This document shows positions 16,526 to 30,014 of a DNA stretch of 60,586 bases, piece by piece. The notes beneath the pieces were generated by a model, which was given only the letters and a program-made list of their open reading frames with translations, was not told where the DNA came from and ran no database searches. Each line of letters starts with the position of its first letter. The first letter of the stretch is position 1. The position numbers and the translations under genes are program-made. The stretch is from Caballeronia sp. GAFFF1 (GTDB lineage: Bacteria > Pseudomonadota > Gammaproteobacteria > Burkholderiales > Burkholderiaceae): NCBI RefSeq assembly GCF_023630705.1, contig NZ_JALQEM010000017.1, positions 1-60,586 of the forward strand, written 5' to 3'.

Positions 16526-17997
16526 TACAGCGGCAGCGTATGCGTGATTGCTTGCAGGCACGCGGTCATCAGCGGACCCGGAACCAGGCCCAGTACCAGC
16601 ACGGCCAGACCGTTGAACGCCAGCAGCGAACGATTGAGGCTATCCGCGACGATCGGCGAAGCGTCTTGCGGCGCGTCGAAGTACATCAGCTTCACGATGC
16701 GCAGGTAGTAGAACGCGCCCACGAGCGACGTCAGCACGGCCAGCACGGCGAGCCACGTCAGACCGGCGTTCATCGTCGCTTCCAGCACGGCGAGCTTCGC
16801 GTAGAAGCCGACCGTCGGCGGAATGCCGGCGAGCGAGAACATCATGATCATCATGACGAAGGCGAACACCGGACTGCGCTGGTTGAGGCCCTTGAAGTCG
16901 TCGATCTGTTCGGCTTCGAAGTCGCGGCGCGCGAGCAGCATGACGATGCCGAAGGTGCCGAGCGTCGTCACCAGATAGATGATGCTGTAGAACATCGCCG
17001 AGCTGTACGCGCCCGCCGCGCCCGTCACCTTGCCGTCGACCACGCCGGCCAAAAGGCCGAGCAGCACGAAGCCCATGTTCGAGATGGCCGAGTACGCCAG
17101 CATCCGCTTGATGTTCTTCTGCACGATACCCGTGATGTTGCCGACGATCAGCGACAGCGCCGCGAGGATGACCAGCATCTCTTGCCAGTCGACCGCGAAC
17201 GGCAGCAGGCCCATCACCAGGAAGCGCAGGCCCCATGCGAACGCCGCGACCTTCGGGCCGCCGCCGGTCAGCAGCGTCATGGCCGTCGGTGCGCCTTGGT
17301 AGACGTCAGGCACCCACATGTGGAACGGCACCGCGCCCATCTTGAACGCCACGCCCGCTACGATGAAGATCACGCCGAAGAGCAGCACGGCGTCGTTGAT
17401 GCGGCCCGACGCCACCGCCTTCAGCACTTCGTTCAGCTCCAGCGAGCCGGTCGCGCCGTACAGCATCGAGATGCCGTAGAGCAGGAAGCCGGACGCCAGC
17501 GCGCCGAGCACGTAGTACTTCATCGCCGATTCGTTCGACTGCGGCGCGTCCTTGCGCAGCGCGATGACCGCGTACAGCGACAGCGACATCAGTTCGAGGC
17601 CGAGATACAGCGTGAGGAAGTTGTTGCCCGAAATCATCACGCACTGGCCGAGCAGCGAGAACAGGCCGAGCAGGAAGAAGTCGCCGCGGAACAGATCGCG
17701 GTCTTCCAGATACTTGCGCGAATAGATGATCGACACCGCGTAGCCGAGCGTCACGACCGCTTTCATCGCGCTCGCGAACGGATCGACGATATACATGCGC
17801 GCGAAGAAGTAATGCGGCGTCGGATCGAGCGCCGAGAACGCGAACCACACGCCGACGACGACGGTCGAGATCAGCGAGATCGCGTAAGTCGTACGGCGGC
17901 TCGACGGACCGAACATCGTGTCGTTCAGCCAGGCCACGACGACGGCAGCCATCAGGATGCCGTCGGGCAACAGGACACTCATAGGGGCGTTTTGCAT
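16525..17997 (-). CDS. nuoN: NADH-quinone oxidoreductase subunit N
   Basis: 490 residues, an antiporter-like membrane-arm subunit of complex I with about 14 helices. The conserved lysine/glutamate proton path lies in helices around VIALRKDAPQSNESAMKYY and KRMLAYSAISNMG. The length is usual for the family. It is the last canonical gene of the nuo operon, 25 bases after nuoM. It takes part in proton translocation coupled to NADH:ubiquinone electron transfer in the inner membrane. Confidence 0.97.
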   Translation of the reverse strand: MQNAPMSVLLPDGILMAAVVVAWLNDTMFGPSSRRTTYAISLISTVVVGVWFAFSALDPTPHYFFARMYIVDPFASAMKAVVTLGYAVSIIYSRKYLEDRDLFRGDFFLLGLFSLLGQCVMISGNNFLTLYLGLELMSLSLYAVIALRKDAPQSNESAMKYYVLGALASGFLLYGISMLYGATGSLELNEVLKAVASGRINDAVLLFGVIFIVAGVAFKMGAVPFHMWVPDVYQGAPTAMTLLTGGGPKVAAFAWGLRFLVMGLLPFAVDWQEMLVILAALSLIVGNITGIVQKNIKRMLAYSAISNMGFVLLGLLAGVVDGKVTGAAGAYSSAMFYSIIYLVTTLGTFGIVMLLARRDFEAEQIDDFKGLNQRSPVFAFVMMIMMFSLAGIPPTVGFYAKLAVLEATMNAGLTWLAVLAVLTSLVGAFYYLRIVKLMYFDAPQDASPIVADSLNRSLLAFNGLAVLVLGLVPGPLMTACLQAITHTLPL

Positions 17998-18022
17998 GAT
18001 CTTTTAGTTCCTCCGCACGGCG

Positions 18023-19513
18023 TTACTGAGCCAGCGGCAGCTTGGACTGCGCGACGTGGGAGAGCAGGTTTGCCACCGACTCGTGCATCACGTCGGTGAA
18101 GGGCTTCGGATGCAGGCCCATATAGAGCGTGAACAGCGCGAGCACGACGAGCATGAACATTTCACGCTTGTTGATGTCCGCGAGCTTCGCGACGTGGTCG
18201 TTCGCCACTGCGCCGAAATACACGCGCTTGTACATCCACAGCGTGTAGGCCGCGCCGAGAATCAGCGTGAACGTGGCGAGGAAGCCGATCCAGAAGTTGA
18301 ACTTCACGGCAGCCAGAATCACCATGAACTCGCCGACGAAACCCGAGGTGCCCGGCAGACCGCAGTTGGCCATGGCAAAGAGCATGGAGAACGCGGCGAA
18401 CTTCGGCATGGTGTTCACGACGCCGCCGTAATCCGCGATCTGACGCGAATGCACGCGGTCGTAGAGCACGCCGATGGACAGGAACATCGCGCCCGAGACG
18501 AAGCCGTGCGAGATCATCTGGATGATCGCGCCTTCCACGCCGAGCTGGCTGAAGATGAAGAAGCCGAGCGTGACGAAGCCCATGTGCGCAATCGACGAAT
18601 ACGCGACCAGCTTCTTCATGTCGGCCTGCACCATTGCGACGAGGCCGATGTAGATGACCGCGATCAGCGACAGCGTGATGACGACCGGCGCCAGAAAGTG
18701 GCTTGCGTCCGGCGCGATAGGCAGCGAGAAGCGCAGGAAACCGTATGCGCCGAGCTTCAGCATGATCGCCGCCAGCACCACGGAACCGCCGGTCGGCGCT
18801 TCTACGTGTGCGTCCGGCAGCCAGGTGTGAACCGGCCACATCGGCACCTTCACGGCGAACGCCAGGAAGAACGCGATAAAGAGCAGCACCTGCGGCGTCA
18901 TGCCGATCTTCGCGGCTTGCCACGTGGCGAGGTCGAACGTGTGCGTCTGCGTGTACAGGTACAGCAACGCGACCAGCATCAACAGCGAGCCGGCGAGCGT
19001 GTACAGGAAGAACTTGAACGCCGCATACACGCGATTCGGGCCGCCCCACACGCCGATAATGATGTACATCGGAATGAGCGTGGCTTCGAAGAACACGTAG
19101 AACAGCAGGCCGTCGGCCGTGGAGAACACGCCGATCATGATGCCCGAGAGGATCAGGAACGCGGCCATGTACTGCGAGACGCGCTCCGTGATGACTTCCC
19201 ACCCGGCGATCACGACGATCACGGTGATGAGCGCGGTCAGCACGACGAACCACATCGAGATGCCGTCGACACCCAGGTGATACGTGATGTTGAACCGCTC
19301 GATCCAGTTCGCCTGTTCGACGAATTGCAGCGCGGCGCTCGACGTATCGAAGCCGGTGATCAGCGGAAGGGTCACGATCAGACCGAGAACCGAGCCGATC
19401 AACGCGACCCAGCGCGCGGGCGCGGGGTTACGGTCAGAACCTACAGCCAGAACCAGGACGCCGAAGATGATCGGCAGCCAGATCGCGACACTGAGAATCG
19501 GAAAAGAGTGCAT
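18023..19513 (-). CDS. nuoM: NADH-quinone oxidoreductase subunit M
   Basis: 496 residues, the second antiporter-like subunit of the complex I membrane arm. Typical segments are NITYHLGVDGISMWFV, FFEATLIPMYIIIGVWG, WLPDAHVEAPTGGSVVLA and KKLVAYSSIAHMGFV, carrying the conserved proton-path Glu and Lys residues. It lies 13 bases after nuoL in the same direction and belongs to the operon. Confidence 0.97.
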   Translation of the reverse strand: MHSFPILSVAIWLPIIFGVLVLAVGSDRNPAPARWVALIGSVLGLIVTLPLITGFDTSSAALQFVEQANWIERFNITYHLGVDGISMWFVVLTALITVIVVIAGWEVITERVSQYMAAFLILSGIMIGVFSTADGLLFYVFFEATLIPMYIIIGVWGGPNRVYAAFKFFLYTLAGSLLMLVALLYLYTQTHTFDLATWQAAKIGMTPQVLLFIAFFLAFAVKVPMWPVHTWLPDAHVEAPTGGSVVLAAIMLKLGAYGFLRFSLPIAPDASHFLAPVVITLSLIAVIYIGLVAMVQADMKKLVAYSSIAHMGFVTLGFFIFSQLGVEGAIIQMISHGFVSGAMFLSIGVLYDRVHSRQIADYGGVVNTMPKFAAFSMLFAMANCGLPGTSGFVGEFMVILAAVKFNFWIGFLATFTLILGAAYTLWMYKRVYFGAVANDHVAKLADINKREMFMLVVLALFTLYMGLHPKPFTDVMHESVANLLSHVAQSKLPLAQ

Positions 19514-19526
19514 AGGGTCCCTCGCC

Positions 19527-21614
<2,088 letters not shown>

Positions 21615-21631
21615 AACAGCCTAGCCTGAAT

Positions 21632-21937
21632 TTAACCTTTGAGCTGATCGAGGTCCTCGACGTTGATCGTGTCGAGGCTACGGAACAGGGTCACAAGAAT
21701 CGCGAGACCGATCGCGGCTTCCGCTGCGGCCACGGTCAGGACGAAGAACACGAAGATCTGGCCGTGAACGTCGCCCAGATAGTGCGAGAACGCGACGAAA
21801 TTGGTGTTCACCGCAAGCAGCATCAGTTCGATGGCCATCAGGATGATGATGACGTTGCGGCGGTTCAGGAAGATGCCGACGATGCTGATCGCGAAAAGGA
21901 TCGCGCCGAGCACGAGGTAATGGGCAAGACTCAACAT
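21632..21937 (-). CDS. nuoK: NADH-quinone oxidoreductase subunit K
   Basis: 101 residues, three membrane helices. The membrane glutamates in [12 protein letters not shown] and [11 protein letters not shown] are the conserved proton-path residues of the family. Full normal length. It is 20 bases after nuoJ. Confidence 0.97.
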   Translation of the reverse strand: MLSLAHYLVLGAILFAISIVGIFLNRRNVIIILMAIELMLLAVNTNFVAFSHYLGDVHGQIFVFFVLTVAAAEAAIGLAILVTLFRSLDTINVEDLDQLKG

Positions 21938-21957
21938 GTTTGTTCTCTCCTTCGCGC

Positions 21958-22656
21958 TCAGCCCTTGTTGTCCACGGCACCCGCGCCGATGTTGCCGGTC
22001 ACGGCAGGCTCCACCGATGCATCCGGCGCCTGCTTCTCAGCCTGCATCTTCACGAGACGCACGCGATCCTGACGGCGAACCTTGACCTGCTTGCTGACGG
22101 TTTGCGTCTTCTTGTCCTTCTTGTCGCGCACGGTCAGCGAGATGGCCGCGATGATCGCCACCAACAGCACCAGACCCGCGATTTCGAATGCGAAGATGTA
22201 GTCCGTGTAGATGACCTTGCCGATGAGCTGCGTATTCGGCATCAGCGCCGCGCCGCCCACGCCGGCGCCTGCGGCGGCCGTGCCGGCATCGCGCAGCGGC
22301 GTGACCGTCGCGCCGTAGCCGTGCCACAGAATCAGCGCCGTTTCGATGACGATGATCGCGCCCACGATGGTCGCGAGCGGCACGAACCGCCTGAAGTCGC
22401 GCTGCAGCACGTCGATGTTGATGTCGAGCATCATCACGACGAAGAGGAAGAGCACCATCACTGCGCCGACATACACGAGAACCAGCAGGATCGCGAGGAA
22501 TTCGGCTTGCAGCAGCATCCAGATCGCGGCCGCGTTGAAGAACGCGAGCACGAGAAAGAGCGCGGATGACACCGGATTGCGCGAGGTGATCACCTTCAGC
22601 GCGGACACAGTCAACAGCAGCGCGAAGATATAGAACAGTACGGTTGTGAATTCCAT
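21958..22656 (-). CDS. nuoJ: NADH-quinone oxidoreductase subunit J with long basic tail
   Basis: 232 residues. About five N-terminal membrane helices include the conserved [20 protein letters not shown] segment. The last 60 or so residues after RDKKDKKTQ are basic then polar, and extend beyond the roughly 184 residues of the E. coli subunit; such a tail faces the cytoplasm if the usual topology holds. It is separated from nuoI by 147 bases without a gene, one of two wider gaps in the operon. Confidence 0.96.
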   Translation of the reverse strand: MEFTTVLFYIFALLLTVSALKVITSRNPVSSALFLVLAFFNAAAIWMLLQAEFLAILLVLVYVGAVMVLFLFVVMMLDINIDVLQRDFRRFVPLATIVGAIIVIETALILWHGYGATVTPLRDAGTAAAGAGVGGAALMPNTQLIGKVIYTDYIFAFEIAGLVLLVAIIAAISLTVRDKKDKKTQTVSKQVKVRRQDRVRLVKMQAEKQAPDASVEPAVTGNIGAGAVDNKG

Positions 22657-22803
22657 GATTACCGGTTCATCGTTAGGCCATCATCAGGCAGGGTGTGTCG
22701 GCGCGCGGCGCAACGCGCCAACAGCAAAATCGCTTCGACTTCGACACCGGCGCTCGCGGGATGCGAATCTTGCTTCGCGCGAGGCGCCGGCACCGGGTTC
22801 GCA

Positions 22804-23292
22804 TCAACGGTAAGGCGCGTCGGCCGCCTTCGATGCGGCGATTTCCGTCTCGTAGCGATCGCCCACTGCAAGCAGCATGTCCTTCGTGAAGTAAAGATCG
22901 CCGCGCTTTTCGCCGTGATATTCGAGGATATGCGTCTCGACGATCGAATCGACCGGGCAGCTCTCTTCGCAAAAGCCGCAGAAGATGCACTTGGTCAGGT
23001 CGATGTCGTAGCGCGTCGTGCGGCGCGTATTGTCCGCGCGCGTTTCCGATTCGATGGTGATCGCAAGCGCCGGGCACACCGCTTCGCACAGCTTGCAGGC
23101 GATGCATCGCTCTTCGCCGTTTTCATACCGCCGCAGCGCGTGCAGCCCGCGAAAACGGGGCGACACCGGCGTCTTTTCTTCCGGGAACTGCACCGTGATC
23201 TTGCGCTGGAACGCATAACGGCCCGTCAGCGCGAGACCCTTCAGCAGTTCGGTCAGGAAGAAGGTCTTAAAGAAGTTCTGAATTGCGTTCAT
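22804..23292 (-). CDS. nuoI: NADH-quinone oxidoreductase subunit I
   Basis: 162 residues from the ATG at 23292, where the conserved N-terminus begins; an in-frame start further upstream is not needed. Two 4Fe-4S clusters (N6a and N6b) are held by C63, C66, C69, C73 ([12 protein letters not shown]) and C102, C105, C108, C112 ([12 protein letters not shown]). It carries electrons from NuoG toward NuoB in the peripheral arm. Confidence 0.97.
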   Translation of the reverse strand: MNAIQNFFKTFFLTELLKGLALTGRYAFQRKITVQFPEEKTPVSPRFRGLHALRRYENGEERCIACKLCEAVCPALAITIESETRADNTRRTTRYDIDLTKCIFCGFCEESCPVDSIVETHILEYHGEKRGDLYFTKDMLLAVGDRYETEIAASKAADAPYR

Positions 23293-23327
23293 GATGATTG
23301 GTCCGCTCTTGTCCTCGGTTCGTCCGA

Positions 23328-24392
23328 CTACTTCCAGATGTTGAGCGGCGACATGATCCAGAAGCCGATCACGACCACCCACACTACCGAGACCGGCAGG
23401 AACACCTTCCAGCCGAGACGCATGATCTGGTCATAGCGATAGCGCGGGAACGTCGCGCGGGCCCAGATGAAGACCGACAGCAAGAAGAAAACCTTGAGCA
23501 CGAACCAGAACACGCCCGGAATGAACGACAGGAAGCCGAACGGCGCGTCCCAGCCGCCAAGGAACAGTGTCGTCGCGATCGCCGAGATCACGATCATGTT
23601 GATGTACTCGGCAAGGAAGAACAGCGCGAACGCCATGCCCGAGTAATCGATCATGTGGCCCGCGACGATTTCCGACTCGCCTTCCACCACGTCGAACGGG
23701 TGACGGTTGGTTTCAGCGATGCCCGAGATGAAGTACACGACGAACATCGGCAGAAGCGGCAGCCAGTTCCACGACAGGATGTTGACGCCGAAGCCCGCGA
23801 AGATGCCGCGCTGCTGCGAAGCGACGATATCCGACATGTTCAGCGTGCCCGCCACCATCAGCACCACGACGAGCGCGAAGCCCATCGAGATTTCGTAGGA
23901 CACCATCTGCGCCGCCGCGCGCATGGCGCCCAGGAACGCGTACTTCGAGTTGGACGCCCAACCCGCGAGGATCACGCCGTACACGCCGATCGACGAGATC
24001 GCCATGACGTACAGGAGACCCGCGTTGATGTTGCCGAGCACGGCTTTCGCCTGGAACGGAATGACCGCCCAGACCGCGAAGGCCGGCACCACGGTCATGA
24101 TCGGCGCGATGACGTAGATCCATTTGCTCGCCTGAGTCGGCTGAATGACTTCCTTCAGCAGCAGCTTCAGCACGTCCGCGATCGGTTGCAGCAAGCCTGC
24201 CGGGCCGACGCGGTTCGGACCGAGACGCACGTGCATCCAGCCGATGAGCTTGCGTTCCCAGAGAATCAGGTACGCGACGCACAGCAGGATCACCACCGCG
24301 ACCACGAGGATGCGCACGAGCGCCCACACGGTCGGCCAGGCAACGCCGAGAAGCTGCGTGCCGCCTGCGTTGATCGTATCGAACAAGCCCAT
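23328..24392 (-). CDS. nuoH: NADH-quinone oxidoreductase subunit H
   Basis: 354 residues, about eight membrane helices, forming part of the quinone-binding chamber. The signature loop [17 protein letters not shown] is complete, as is [20 protein letters not shown]. Its ATG directly follows the nuoG stop, with no spacer. Confidence 0.97.
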   Translation of the reverse strand: MGLFDTINAGGTQLLGVAWPTVWALVRILVVAVVILLCVAYLILWERKLIGWMHVRLGPNRVGPAGLLQPIADVLKLLLKEVIQPTQASKWIYVIAPIMTVVPAFAVWAVIPFQAKAVLGNINAGLLYVMAISSIGVYGVILAGWASNSKYAFLGAMRAAAQMVSYEISMGFALVVVLMVAGTLNMSDIVASQQRGIFAGFGVNILSWNWLPLLPMFVVYFISGIAETNRHPFDVVEGESEIVAGHMIDYSGMAFALFFLAEYINMIVISAIATTLFLGGWDAPFGFLSFIPGVFWFVLKVFFLLSVFIWARATFPRYRYDQIMRLGWKVFLPVSVVWVVVIGFWIMSPLNIWK

Positions 24393-26729
24393 TTACGCCT
24401 TCTCCACTACCAGTTCACCGAACAGGCCGCCGAGTGCGGCGCCAGCCGCGGTTGCCGCCGACACGCGGACCACCGTTTCCGCCAGGTTCGCGTCGCGAAC
24501 CGCGGGCATCACCACCGACAGATTGCCTTGCTTGATACGCACCGCATCGCCGTCCTTCAGGCCGAGCTTGTCGAAGAGCGTCGTCGGCAGGCCGGCGACA
24601 TTCGCGTCGCGCGCGGCTGCCGTCAGATGCAGCGAGGGGGCGCGGCGCACCAGCGCGTCGGCGTGATAGATCGGCACGTCGGCGAGACGCTCGAAGCCGC
24701 CCTTCACCGAAATATTCGATGCAGCGCGCTTTGCCGCGACCGTCGTCTTGTTCGACATACGCGCGGCGAGGTCGCCCGAGCCGAGCGCCGCGACGCGCAC
24801 TTCTTCCGCCGTGTCGAATTCGAAGCCCGGCAGGCCGAGCATCGTGCCTAGCACGCGCAGTACCTTCCAGCCCGGACGCGTCTCGCCCAATGCGCGGACG
24901 ACGCCGTTGAACGACTGCGCCGTGCCTTCCGCGTTGACGAACGTGCCCGACGTCTCCGTGAACGGCGCGATGGGCAGCAGCACGTCGGCGTACTCCATGC
25001 CGTGCTTGAACGGCGACATCACGACTACCATTTCGGCTGCCTTCAGCGCCGCGACGGCCTGCGCCGGGTTCGCCGCATCGAGTTCCGGCTCCGCGTTGAA
25101 GAGCACATAGCCCTTGCGCGGCTGTTCGAACGCCGCGCGGGCGTCGAGACCGCCCTCGCCCGGCAGCGCATCGACGAGATAACCGCCCACCGAGTTCGCG
25201 CCTTCCGTCAGGAAACCGAGCGTCGCGCCCGTGTTGTCGGCGATCCACTGCGCCGCCGCCTGAATCTGCGCGAAGTCCGGATGCTGTACCGCCACATTGC
25301 CGAGCAGCACGACACGCTTCTCGCCCGCCGACAACGAAGCGGCTACGTCCTTCGCCGCTGCCGACACTTCGCGACCAGCGAATGCGTCCGGCAACGCGAC
25401 GCCGCGCGCTTCGGAAACCGCCGCCGCAATGCCCGCGAGTTGGTCGAGCCACGCCGACGGCGCCGCGACCAGACGATGCGCGGTCGGGATCAGCGAGTCG
25501 TCGTTGCTCGCGTTCAGGAACGTGAGCATCGCGCCGTTCTTCGCAGCCTGACGCAGACGCGCGGCGAAGAGCGGATGATCGCGGCGCAGGAACGAGCCGA
25601 TGACGAACGCCGTATCGACGTTCGACAGGTCCGCGATCTTCACGCCGAGCCACGGCGCGCCCGCGCCCACCGGCGCGGAGAAGTCGTTCTGGCGCAGACG
25701 GAAATCGACGTTCGGCGAGCCGACGCCTTCCGCGAACTGCTTCAGCAGATACAGTTCTTCGACCGTGCTATGCGGCGTCGCGAGCGCGGCGATGGCGTTC
25801 GCGCCATGATCCGCCTTGATGCCCTTGATGCCCTTCGCGACGTACTCGAGTGCCGTCTGCCAGTCCGTTTCGATCCAGTTGCCGCCCTGCTTGAGCATCG
25901 GCACGGTGAGACGGTCGTCGCTATTCAGGCCCTCGTACGAGAAACGGTCCTTGTCCGAGATCCAGCATTCGTTGATGGCTTCGTTTTCCATCGGCAGAAC
26001 GCGCATCACGCGGTTGTTCTTGACCTGAACCACCAGGTTCGCGCCGACGGAATCGTGCGGGCTCACCGACTTGCGGCGCGACAATTCCCACGTCCGCGCG
26101 CTGTAGCGGAACGGCTTGCTCGTCAGCGCGCCGACCGGGCACAGGTCGATCATGTTGCCCGACAACTCCGAATCCACCGTCTTGCCGACGAACGACGTGA
26201 TTTCCGAATGCTCGCCGCGGCCCAGCATGCCGAGTTCCATGACGCCGGCGACTTCCTGGCCGAAGCGCACGCAGCGCGTGCAGTGGATGCAGCGCGTCAT
26301 CTCTTCCATCGAGATGAGCGGACCCACGTTCTTGTGGAACACGACGCGCTTTTCTTCGTTGTAGCGCGACTGCGACTTGCCGTAACCCACGGCCAGATCC
26401 TGCAACTGGCACTCGCCGCCCTGATCGCAGATCGGGCAATCCAGCGGGTGATTGATCAGCAGGAACTCCATCACCGACTGTTGCGCCTTCACGGCCTTGT
26501 CGGAGGCGGTCCGCACGACCATGCCGGCCGAAACGGGCGTGGCGCACGCGGGGACGGCCTTCGGCATCTTTTCGACTTCGACGAGGCACATCCGGCAGTT
26601 CGCCGCGATCGACAGCTTCTTGTGATAGCAGAAGTGAGGAATGTACGTATCGACCTTGTGGGCAGCCTGGATCACCATGCTGCCTTCGGGCACCTCGACC
26701 GTCTTGCCGTCAATTTCTAGTTCAACCAT
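24393..26729 (-). CDS. nuoG: NADH-quinone oxidoreductase subunit G
   Basis: 778 residues. The N-terminal ferredoxin-like domain holds a 2Fe-2S cluster (C34, C45, C48 and C62). It is followed by the [14 protein letters not shown] segment and the [14 protein letters not shown] region of the N4/N5 clusters, then a molybdopterin-oxidoreductase-like domain that is structural in complex I. The length matches betaproteobacterial NuoG (E. coli is longer). It is the electron-input subunit of the peripheral arm. Confidence 0.97.
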   Translation of the reverse strand: MVELEIDGKTVEVPEGSMVIQAAHKVDTYIPHFCYHKKLSIAANCRMCLVEVEKMPKAVPACATPVSAGMVVRTASDKAVKAQQSVMEFLLINHPLDCPICDQGGECQLQDLAVGYGKSQSRYNEEKRVVFHKNVGPLISMEEMTRCIHCTRCVRFGQEVAGVMELGMLGRGEHSEITSFVGKTVDSELSGNMIDLCPVGALTSKPFRYSARTWELSRRKSVSPHDSVGANLVVQVKNNRVMRVLPMENEAINECWISDKDRFSYEGLNSDDRLTVPMLKQGGNWIETDWQTALEYVAKGIKGIKADHGANAIAALATPHSTVEELYLLKQFAEGVGSPNVDFRLRQNDFSAPVGAGAPWLGVKIADLSNVDTAFVIGSFLRRDHPLFAARLRQAAKNGAMLTFLNASNDDSLIPTAHRLVAAPSAWLDQLAGIAAAVSEARGVALPDAFAGREVSAAAKDVAASLSAGEKRVVLLGNVAVQHPDFAQIQAAAQWIADNTGATLGFLTEGANSVGGYLVDALPGEGGLDARAAFEQPRKGYVLFNAEPELDAANPAQAVAALKAAEMVVVMSPFKHGMEYADVLLPIAPFTETSGTFVNAEGTAQSFNGVVRALGETRPGWKVLRVLGTMLGLPGFEFDTAEEVRVAALGSGDLAARMSNKTTVAAKRAASNISVKGGFERLADVPIYHADALVRRAPSLHLTAAARDANVAGLPTTLFDKLGLKDGDAVRIKQGNLSVVMPAVRDANLAETVVRVSAATAAGAALGGLFGELVVEKA

Positions 26730-26778
26730 GATGGGGAATGGTCCTCAACCTCTTTCGCGCAACTGACTGTGCGCCTGA

Positions 26779-28101
26779 TTACGCGGTAAGCGCCTCGGAC
26801 GCCGCATGATGCGCGTGCCCGCCGACGAGACAATGCTTGTGCTCGACGTGATATTCGAATTCGTTCCAGAAGTGCTTCAGCATGCCGCGCACCGGCATGG
26901 CCGCCGCATCGCCGAGCGCGCAGATCGTGCGGCCCATGATGTTTTCGGCGACGGAATTCAGCAGATCCAGGTCTTCCTTGCGGCCGAGGCCGTGCTCGAT
27001 GCGATGCACCACGCGATACAGCCAGCCCGTGCCTTCGCGACAAGGCGTGCACTGACCGCACGACTCTTCGTAATAGAAGTACGACAGACGCAGCAACGAA
27101 CGCACCATGCAGCGCGTTTCGTTCATGACGATGACCGCGCCCGAGCCCAGCATCGAACCCGCCTTGGCGATCGAATCGTAGTCCATGTCGGTCGCAAGCA
27201 TCATCTCGCCCGGCACCACCGGCGCCGACGACCCGCCCGGAATCACCGCCTTGATCGACTCGCCGCGCACGCCGCCGGCCAGTTCCATCAGCGTCGAAAA
27301 CGGCGTGCCGAGCGGAATTTCATAGTTGCCCGGACGATTCACGTCGCCCGACACCGAGAAAATCTTCGTGCCGCCGTTGTTCGGCTTGCCGATTTCGAGG
27401 TAATTCTGCGGTCCGATTTCCAGCAGGAACGGCACCGCAGCGAACGTCTCGGTGTTGTTGATGGTGGTCGGCTTGCCGTACACGCCGAAGCTCGCCGGGA
27501 AAGGCGGCTTGAAGCGCGGTTGGCCCTTCTTGCCTTCGAGCGATTCGAGCAGCGCGGTTTCTTCGCCGCAGATGTACGCGCCGTAACCGTGGTGAGCGTA
27601 CAACTCGAACGAGAAGCCGGAGCCGAGGATGTTCGCGCCGAGATAGCCGGCTGCGCGCGCTTCTTCCAGCGCCGCTTCGAACACCTTATAGACTTCCCAG
27701 ATCTCGCCGTGGATGTAGTTATAGCCGACGGTAATGCCCATCGCATACGCGCCGATGGCCATGCCTTCGATCAGCGCGTGCGGGTTCCAGCGAAGAATGT
27801 CGCGGTCCTTGAACGTGCCCGGCTCGCCTTCGTCCGAATTGCAGACGAGATACTTCTGCCCCGGGAACTGACGCGGCATGAAGCTCCACTTCAGTCCGGT
27901 AGGGAAGCCGGCACCGCCGCGACCGCGCAGACCCGACGCCTTGACGTCGGCAATCACCTGCTCGGCCGGAATCTTTTCTTCCAGAATGCGGCGCAGCTGC
28001 TTGTAGCCGCCGCGCGCAACGTAATCTTCGAGATGCCAGTTCTCGCCGTTAAGGCCAGCGAGGATCAGCGGCTTGATGTGACGATCGTGAAGAGACGTCA
28101 T
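26779..28101 (-). CDS. nuoF: NADH-quinone oxidoreductase subunit F
   Basis: 440 residues from the ATG at 28101, which overlaps the nuoE stop by 4 bases. It binds FMN and [19 protein letters not shown] is the glycine-rich site, and [11 protein letters not shown] holds most ligands of the N3 4Fe-4S cluster. It is the site where NADH gives electrons to complex I. Confidence 0.97.
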   Translation of the reverse strand: MTSLHDRHIKPLILAGLNGENWHLEDYVARGGYKQLRRILEEKIPAEQVIADVKASGLRGRGGAGFPTGLKWSFMPRQFPGQKYLVCNSDEGEPGTFKDRDILRWNPHALIEGMAIGAYAMGITVGYNYIHGEIWEVYKVFEAALEEARAAGYLGANILGSGFSFELYAHHGYGAYICGEETALLESLEGKKGQPRFKPPFPASFGVYGKPTTINNTETFAAVPFLLEIGPQNYLEIGKPNNGGTKIFSVSGDVNRPGNYEIPLGTPFSTLMELAGGVRGESIKAVIPGGSSAPVVPGEMMLATDMDYDSIAKAGSMLGSGAVIVMNETRCMVRSLLRLSYFYYEESCGQCTPCREGTGWLYRVVHRIEHGLGRKEDLDLLNSVAENIMGRTICALGDAAAMPVRGMLKHFWNEFEYHVEHKHCLVGGHAHHAASEALTA

Positions 28102-28583
28102 TTCGAAAGTTCCTCGATCAACTGGTCGATCTTCTCGCGGCTCATGAAGCTGCACATGCGGTGGTTGTTCACCAGCATGACCGGCGCATCGCCGCACGCG
28201 CCGAAGCACTCGCCTTCTTTCAGCGTGAACTTGCCGTCGGGCGTGGTTTCGCCGAAGTCGATGCCGAGCTTCTGCCTGAGATATTGAGCAGCACTATCCG
28301 AGCCGCCGTCCGGACCGAGCTGGCAGGGCAAGTTCGTGCAGAGCGTGATCTTGTGCTTACCGACCGGCGCGAGCTCGTACATCGTGTAGAACGTGGCGAC
28401 TTCCTGCACCGCGACAGGCGGCATGCTCAGATAGTCGGCGACGAACTTCATGAGTTCGGGCGAGAGCCATCCGTGCTCTTCCTGAGCGACAGCAAGCGCA
28501 GCCATCACCGCCGACTGCTTCTGCTCGGCGGGATACTTCGCGATCGCGCGATCGATTTCTTTCAGGCCTTCAGCTGAGATCAT
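28098..28583 (-). CDS. nuoE: NADH-quinone oxidoreductase subunit E
   Basis: 161 residues from the ATG at 28583; a TTG seven codons upstream is possible but lacks a well-spaced ribosome site. The N1a 2Fe-2S cluster is bound by C82 and C87 ([10 protein letters not shown]) and C126 and C130 ([12 protein letters not shown]). It is coupled by a 4-base overlap to nuoF and separated from nuoD by an unusual 168-base gap. Confidence 0.96.
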   Translation of the reverse strand: MISAEGLKEIDRAIAKYPAEQKQSAVMAALAVAQEEHGWLSPELMKFVADYLSMPPVAVQEVATFYTMYELAPVGKHKITLCTNLPCQLGPDGGSDSAAQYLRQKLGIDFGETTPDGKFTLKEGECFGACGDAPVMLVNNHRMCSFMSREKIDQLIEELSK

Positions 28584-28622
28584 TTTCAGACACGACTCTT
28601 TCAATTCCTACCGAACGAAAAC

Positions 28623-28648
28623 CTGCCGCGGGCATCTTATTGCGGCAG
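28623..28648 (-). other. Hairpin in the nuoD-nuoE gap
   Basis: A perfect 7-bp inverted repeat (CTGCCGC with GCGGCAG) around a 12-base loop lies in the otherwise featureless 168-base gap between nuoD and nuoE. It has no U-tract on the minus strand, so it is more likely an RNA-stability or processing element than a terminator. Confidence 0.4.
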
Positions 28649-28751
28649 ACCTGGCGTCCTGCGGTTTCCTGTAATTGCTTCAACGCTTTGCGCCCGATTC
28701 AGCGCAACGGCGACCCGGCCGACGAGCGCGCCGCACGAGCGGACGACGGAA

Positions 28752-30005
28752 TCAGCGATCAATCTCGCCGAACACGATGTCTTGCGTACCGATGATCGTG
28801 ACGGCGTCGGCGATCATGTGGCCGCGCGCCATCTCGTCGAGCGCGGCCAGATGCGCGAAGCCAGGCGCGCGGATCTTCAGGCGGTACGGCTTGTTCGCGC
28901 CGTCCGACACGAGATAGATGCCGAACTCGCCCTTCGGATGCTCGATGGCGGCGTACGTCTCGCCTTCCGGCACGTGGAAGCCTTCCGTGAAGAGCTTGAA
29001 GTGGTGAATCAGCTCTTCCATGTTGCTCTTCATGCCGACGCGCGAAGGCGGCGCAACCTTGTGATTATCGACCATCACAGGGCCGGGATTCTTGCGCAGC
29101 CAGGCAATGCACTGTCTGGCGATACGCGTGGACTGCCGCATTTCCTCGACACGCACGAGATACCGGTCATAGCAGTCGCCGTTCACGCCCACCGGAATGT
29201 CGAAGTCAAGTTGATCGTAGACTTCGTACGGCTGCTTCTTGCGCAGGTCCCATTCGATGCCCGAGCCGCGCAACATGGCGCCGCTCATGCCGAGTTGCAA
29301 CGCGCGCTCGGGGCTCACCACGCCGATGCCGACGAGACGCTGCTTCCAGATACGGTTGTCGGTGAGCAAGGTTTCGTACTCGTCGACATAGCCGGGGAAG
29401 CGATTGAAGAAGTCTTCGATGAAGTCGAGCAGCGAACCTTGACGGTTCTCGTTCATCTTCTCCAGCGCCTTCGCATTGCGAATCTTGGAGACCTTGTATT
29501 GCGGCATTGCGTCGGGCAGATCGCGGTACACGCCGCCCGGACGGTAATACGCCGCGTGCATCCGCGCGCCCGAGACCGCTTCGTACACGTCCATCAGGTC
29601 TTCACGCTCGCGGAACGCGTACAGGAAGACCGCCATCGCGCCGACGTCGAGCGCGTGCGAGCCGATCCACATCAGGTGGTTCAGCACGCGCGTGATTTCG
29701 TCGAACAGGACGCGGATGTACTTCGCGCGGATCGGCACGTCGATGCCGAGCAGCTTCTCGATGGCCATCACGTAGGCGTGCTCATTGGCCATCATCGACA
29801 CGTAGTCGAGACGGTCCATGTACGGCACGGACTGAATGAAGGTCTTGGTCTCGGCGAGCTTCTCGGTCGCGCGATGCAGCAGGCCGATGTGCGGATCGGC
29901 GCGCTGGATCACTTCGCCGTCGAGTTCGAGCACGAGGCGCAGCACGCCGTGCGCGGCAGGGTGCTGCGGGCCGAAATTCAGCGTGTAGTTCTTGATGTCT
30001 GCCAT
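28752..30005 (-). CDS. nuoD: NADH-quinone oxidoreductase subunit D
   Basis: 417 residues, the 49-kDa-type subunit lining the quinone site together with NuoB. The N-terminal [15 protein letters not shown] loop and [15 protein letters not shown] are the conserved quinone-site segments, with [17 protein letters not shown] and the C-terminal [12 protein letters not shown] end. It is fully conserved in length and lies 9 bases after nuoC. Confidence 0.97.
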   Translation of the reverse strand: MADIKNYTLNFGPQHPAAHGVLRLVLELDGEVIQRADPHIGLLHRATEKLAETKTFIQSVPYMDRLDYVSMMANEHAYVMAIEKLLGIDVPIRAKYIRVLFDEITRVLNHLMWIGSHALDVGAMAVFLYAFREREDLMDVYEAVSGARMHAAYYRPGGVYRDLPDAMPQYKVSKIRNAKALEKMNENRQGSLLDFIEDFFNRFPGYVDEYETLLTDNRIWKQRLVGIGVVSPERALQLGMSGAMLRGSGIEWDLRKKQPYEVYDQLDFDIPVGVNGDCYDRYLVRVEEMRQSTRIARQCIAWLRKNPGPVMVDNHKVAPPSRVGMKSNMEELIHHFKLFTEGFHVPEGETYAAIEHPKGEFGIYLVSDGANKPYRLKIRAPGFAHLAALDEMARGHMIADAVTIIGTQDIVFGEIDR

Positions 30006-30014
30006 GACGCTCTC

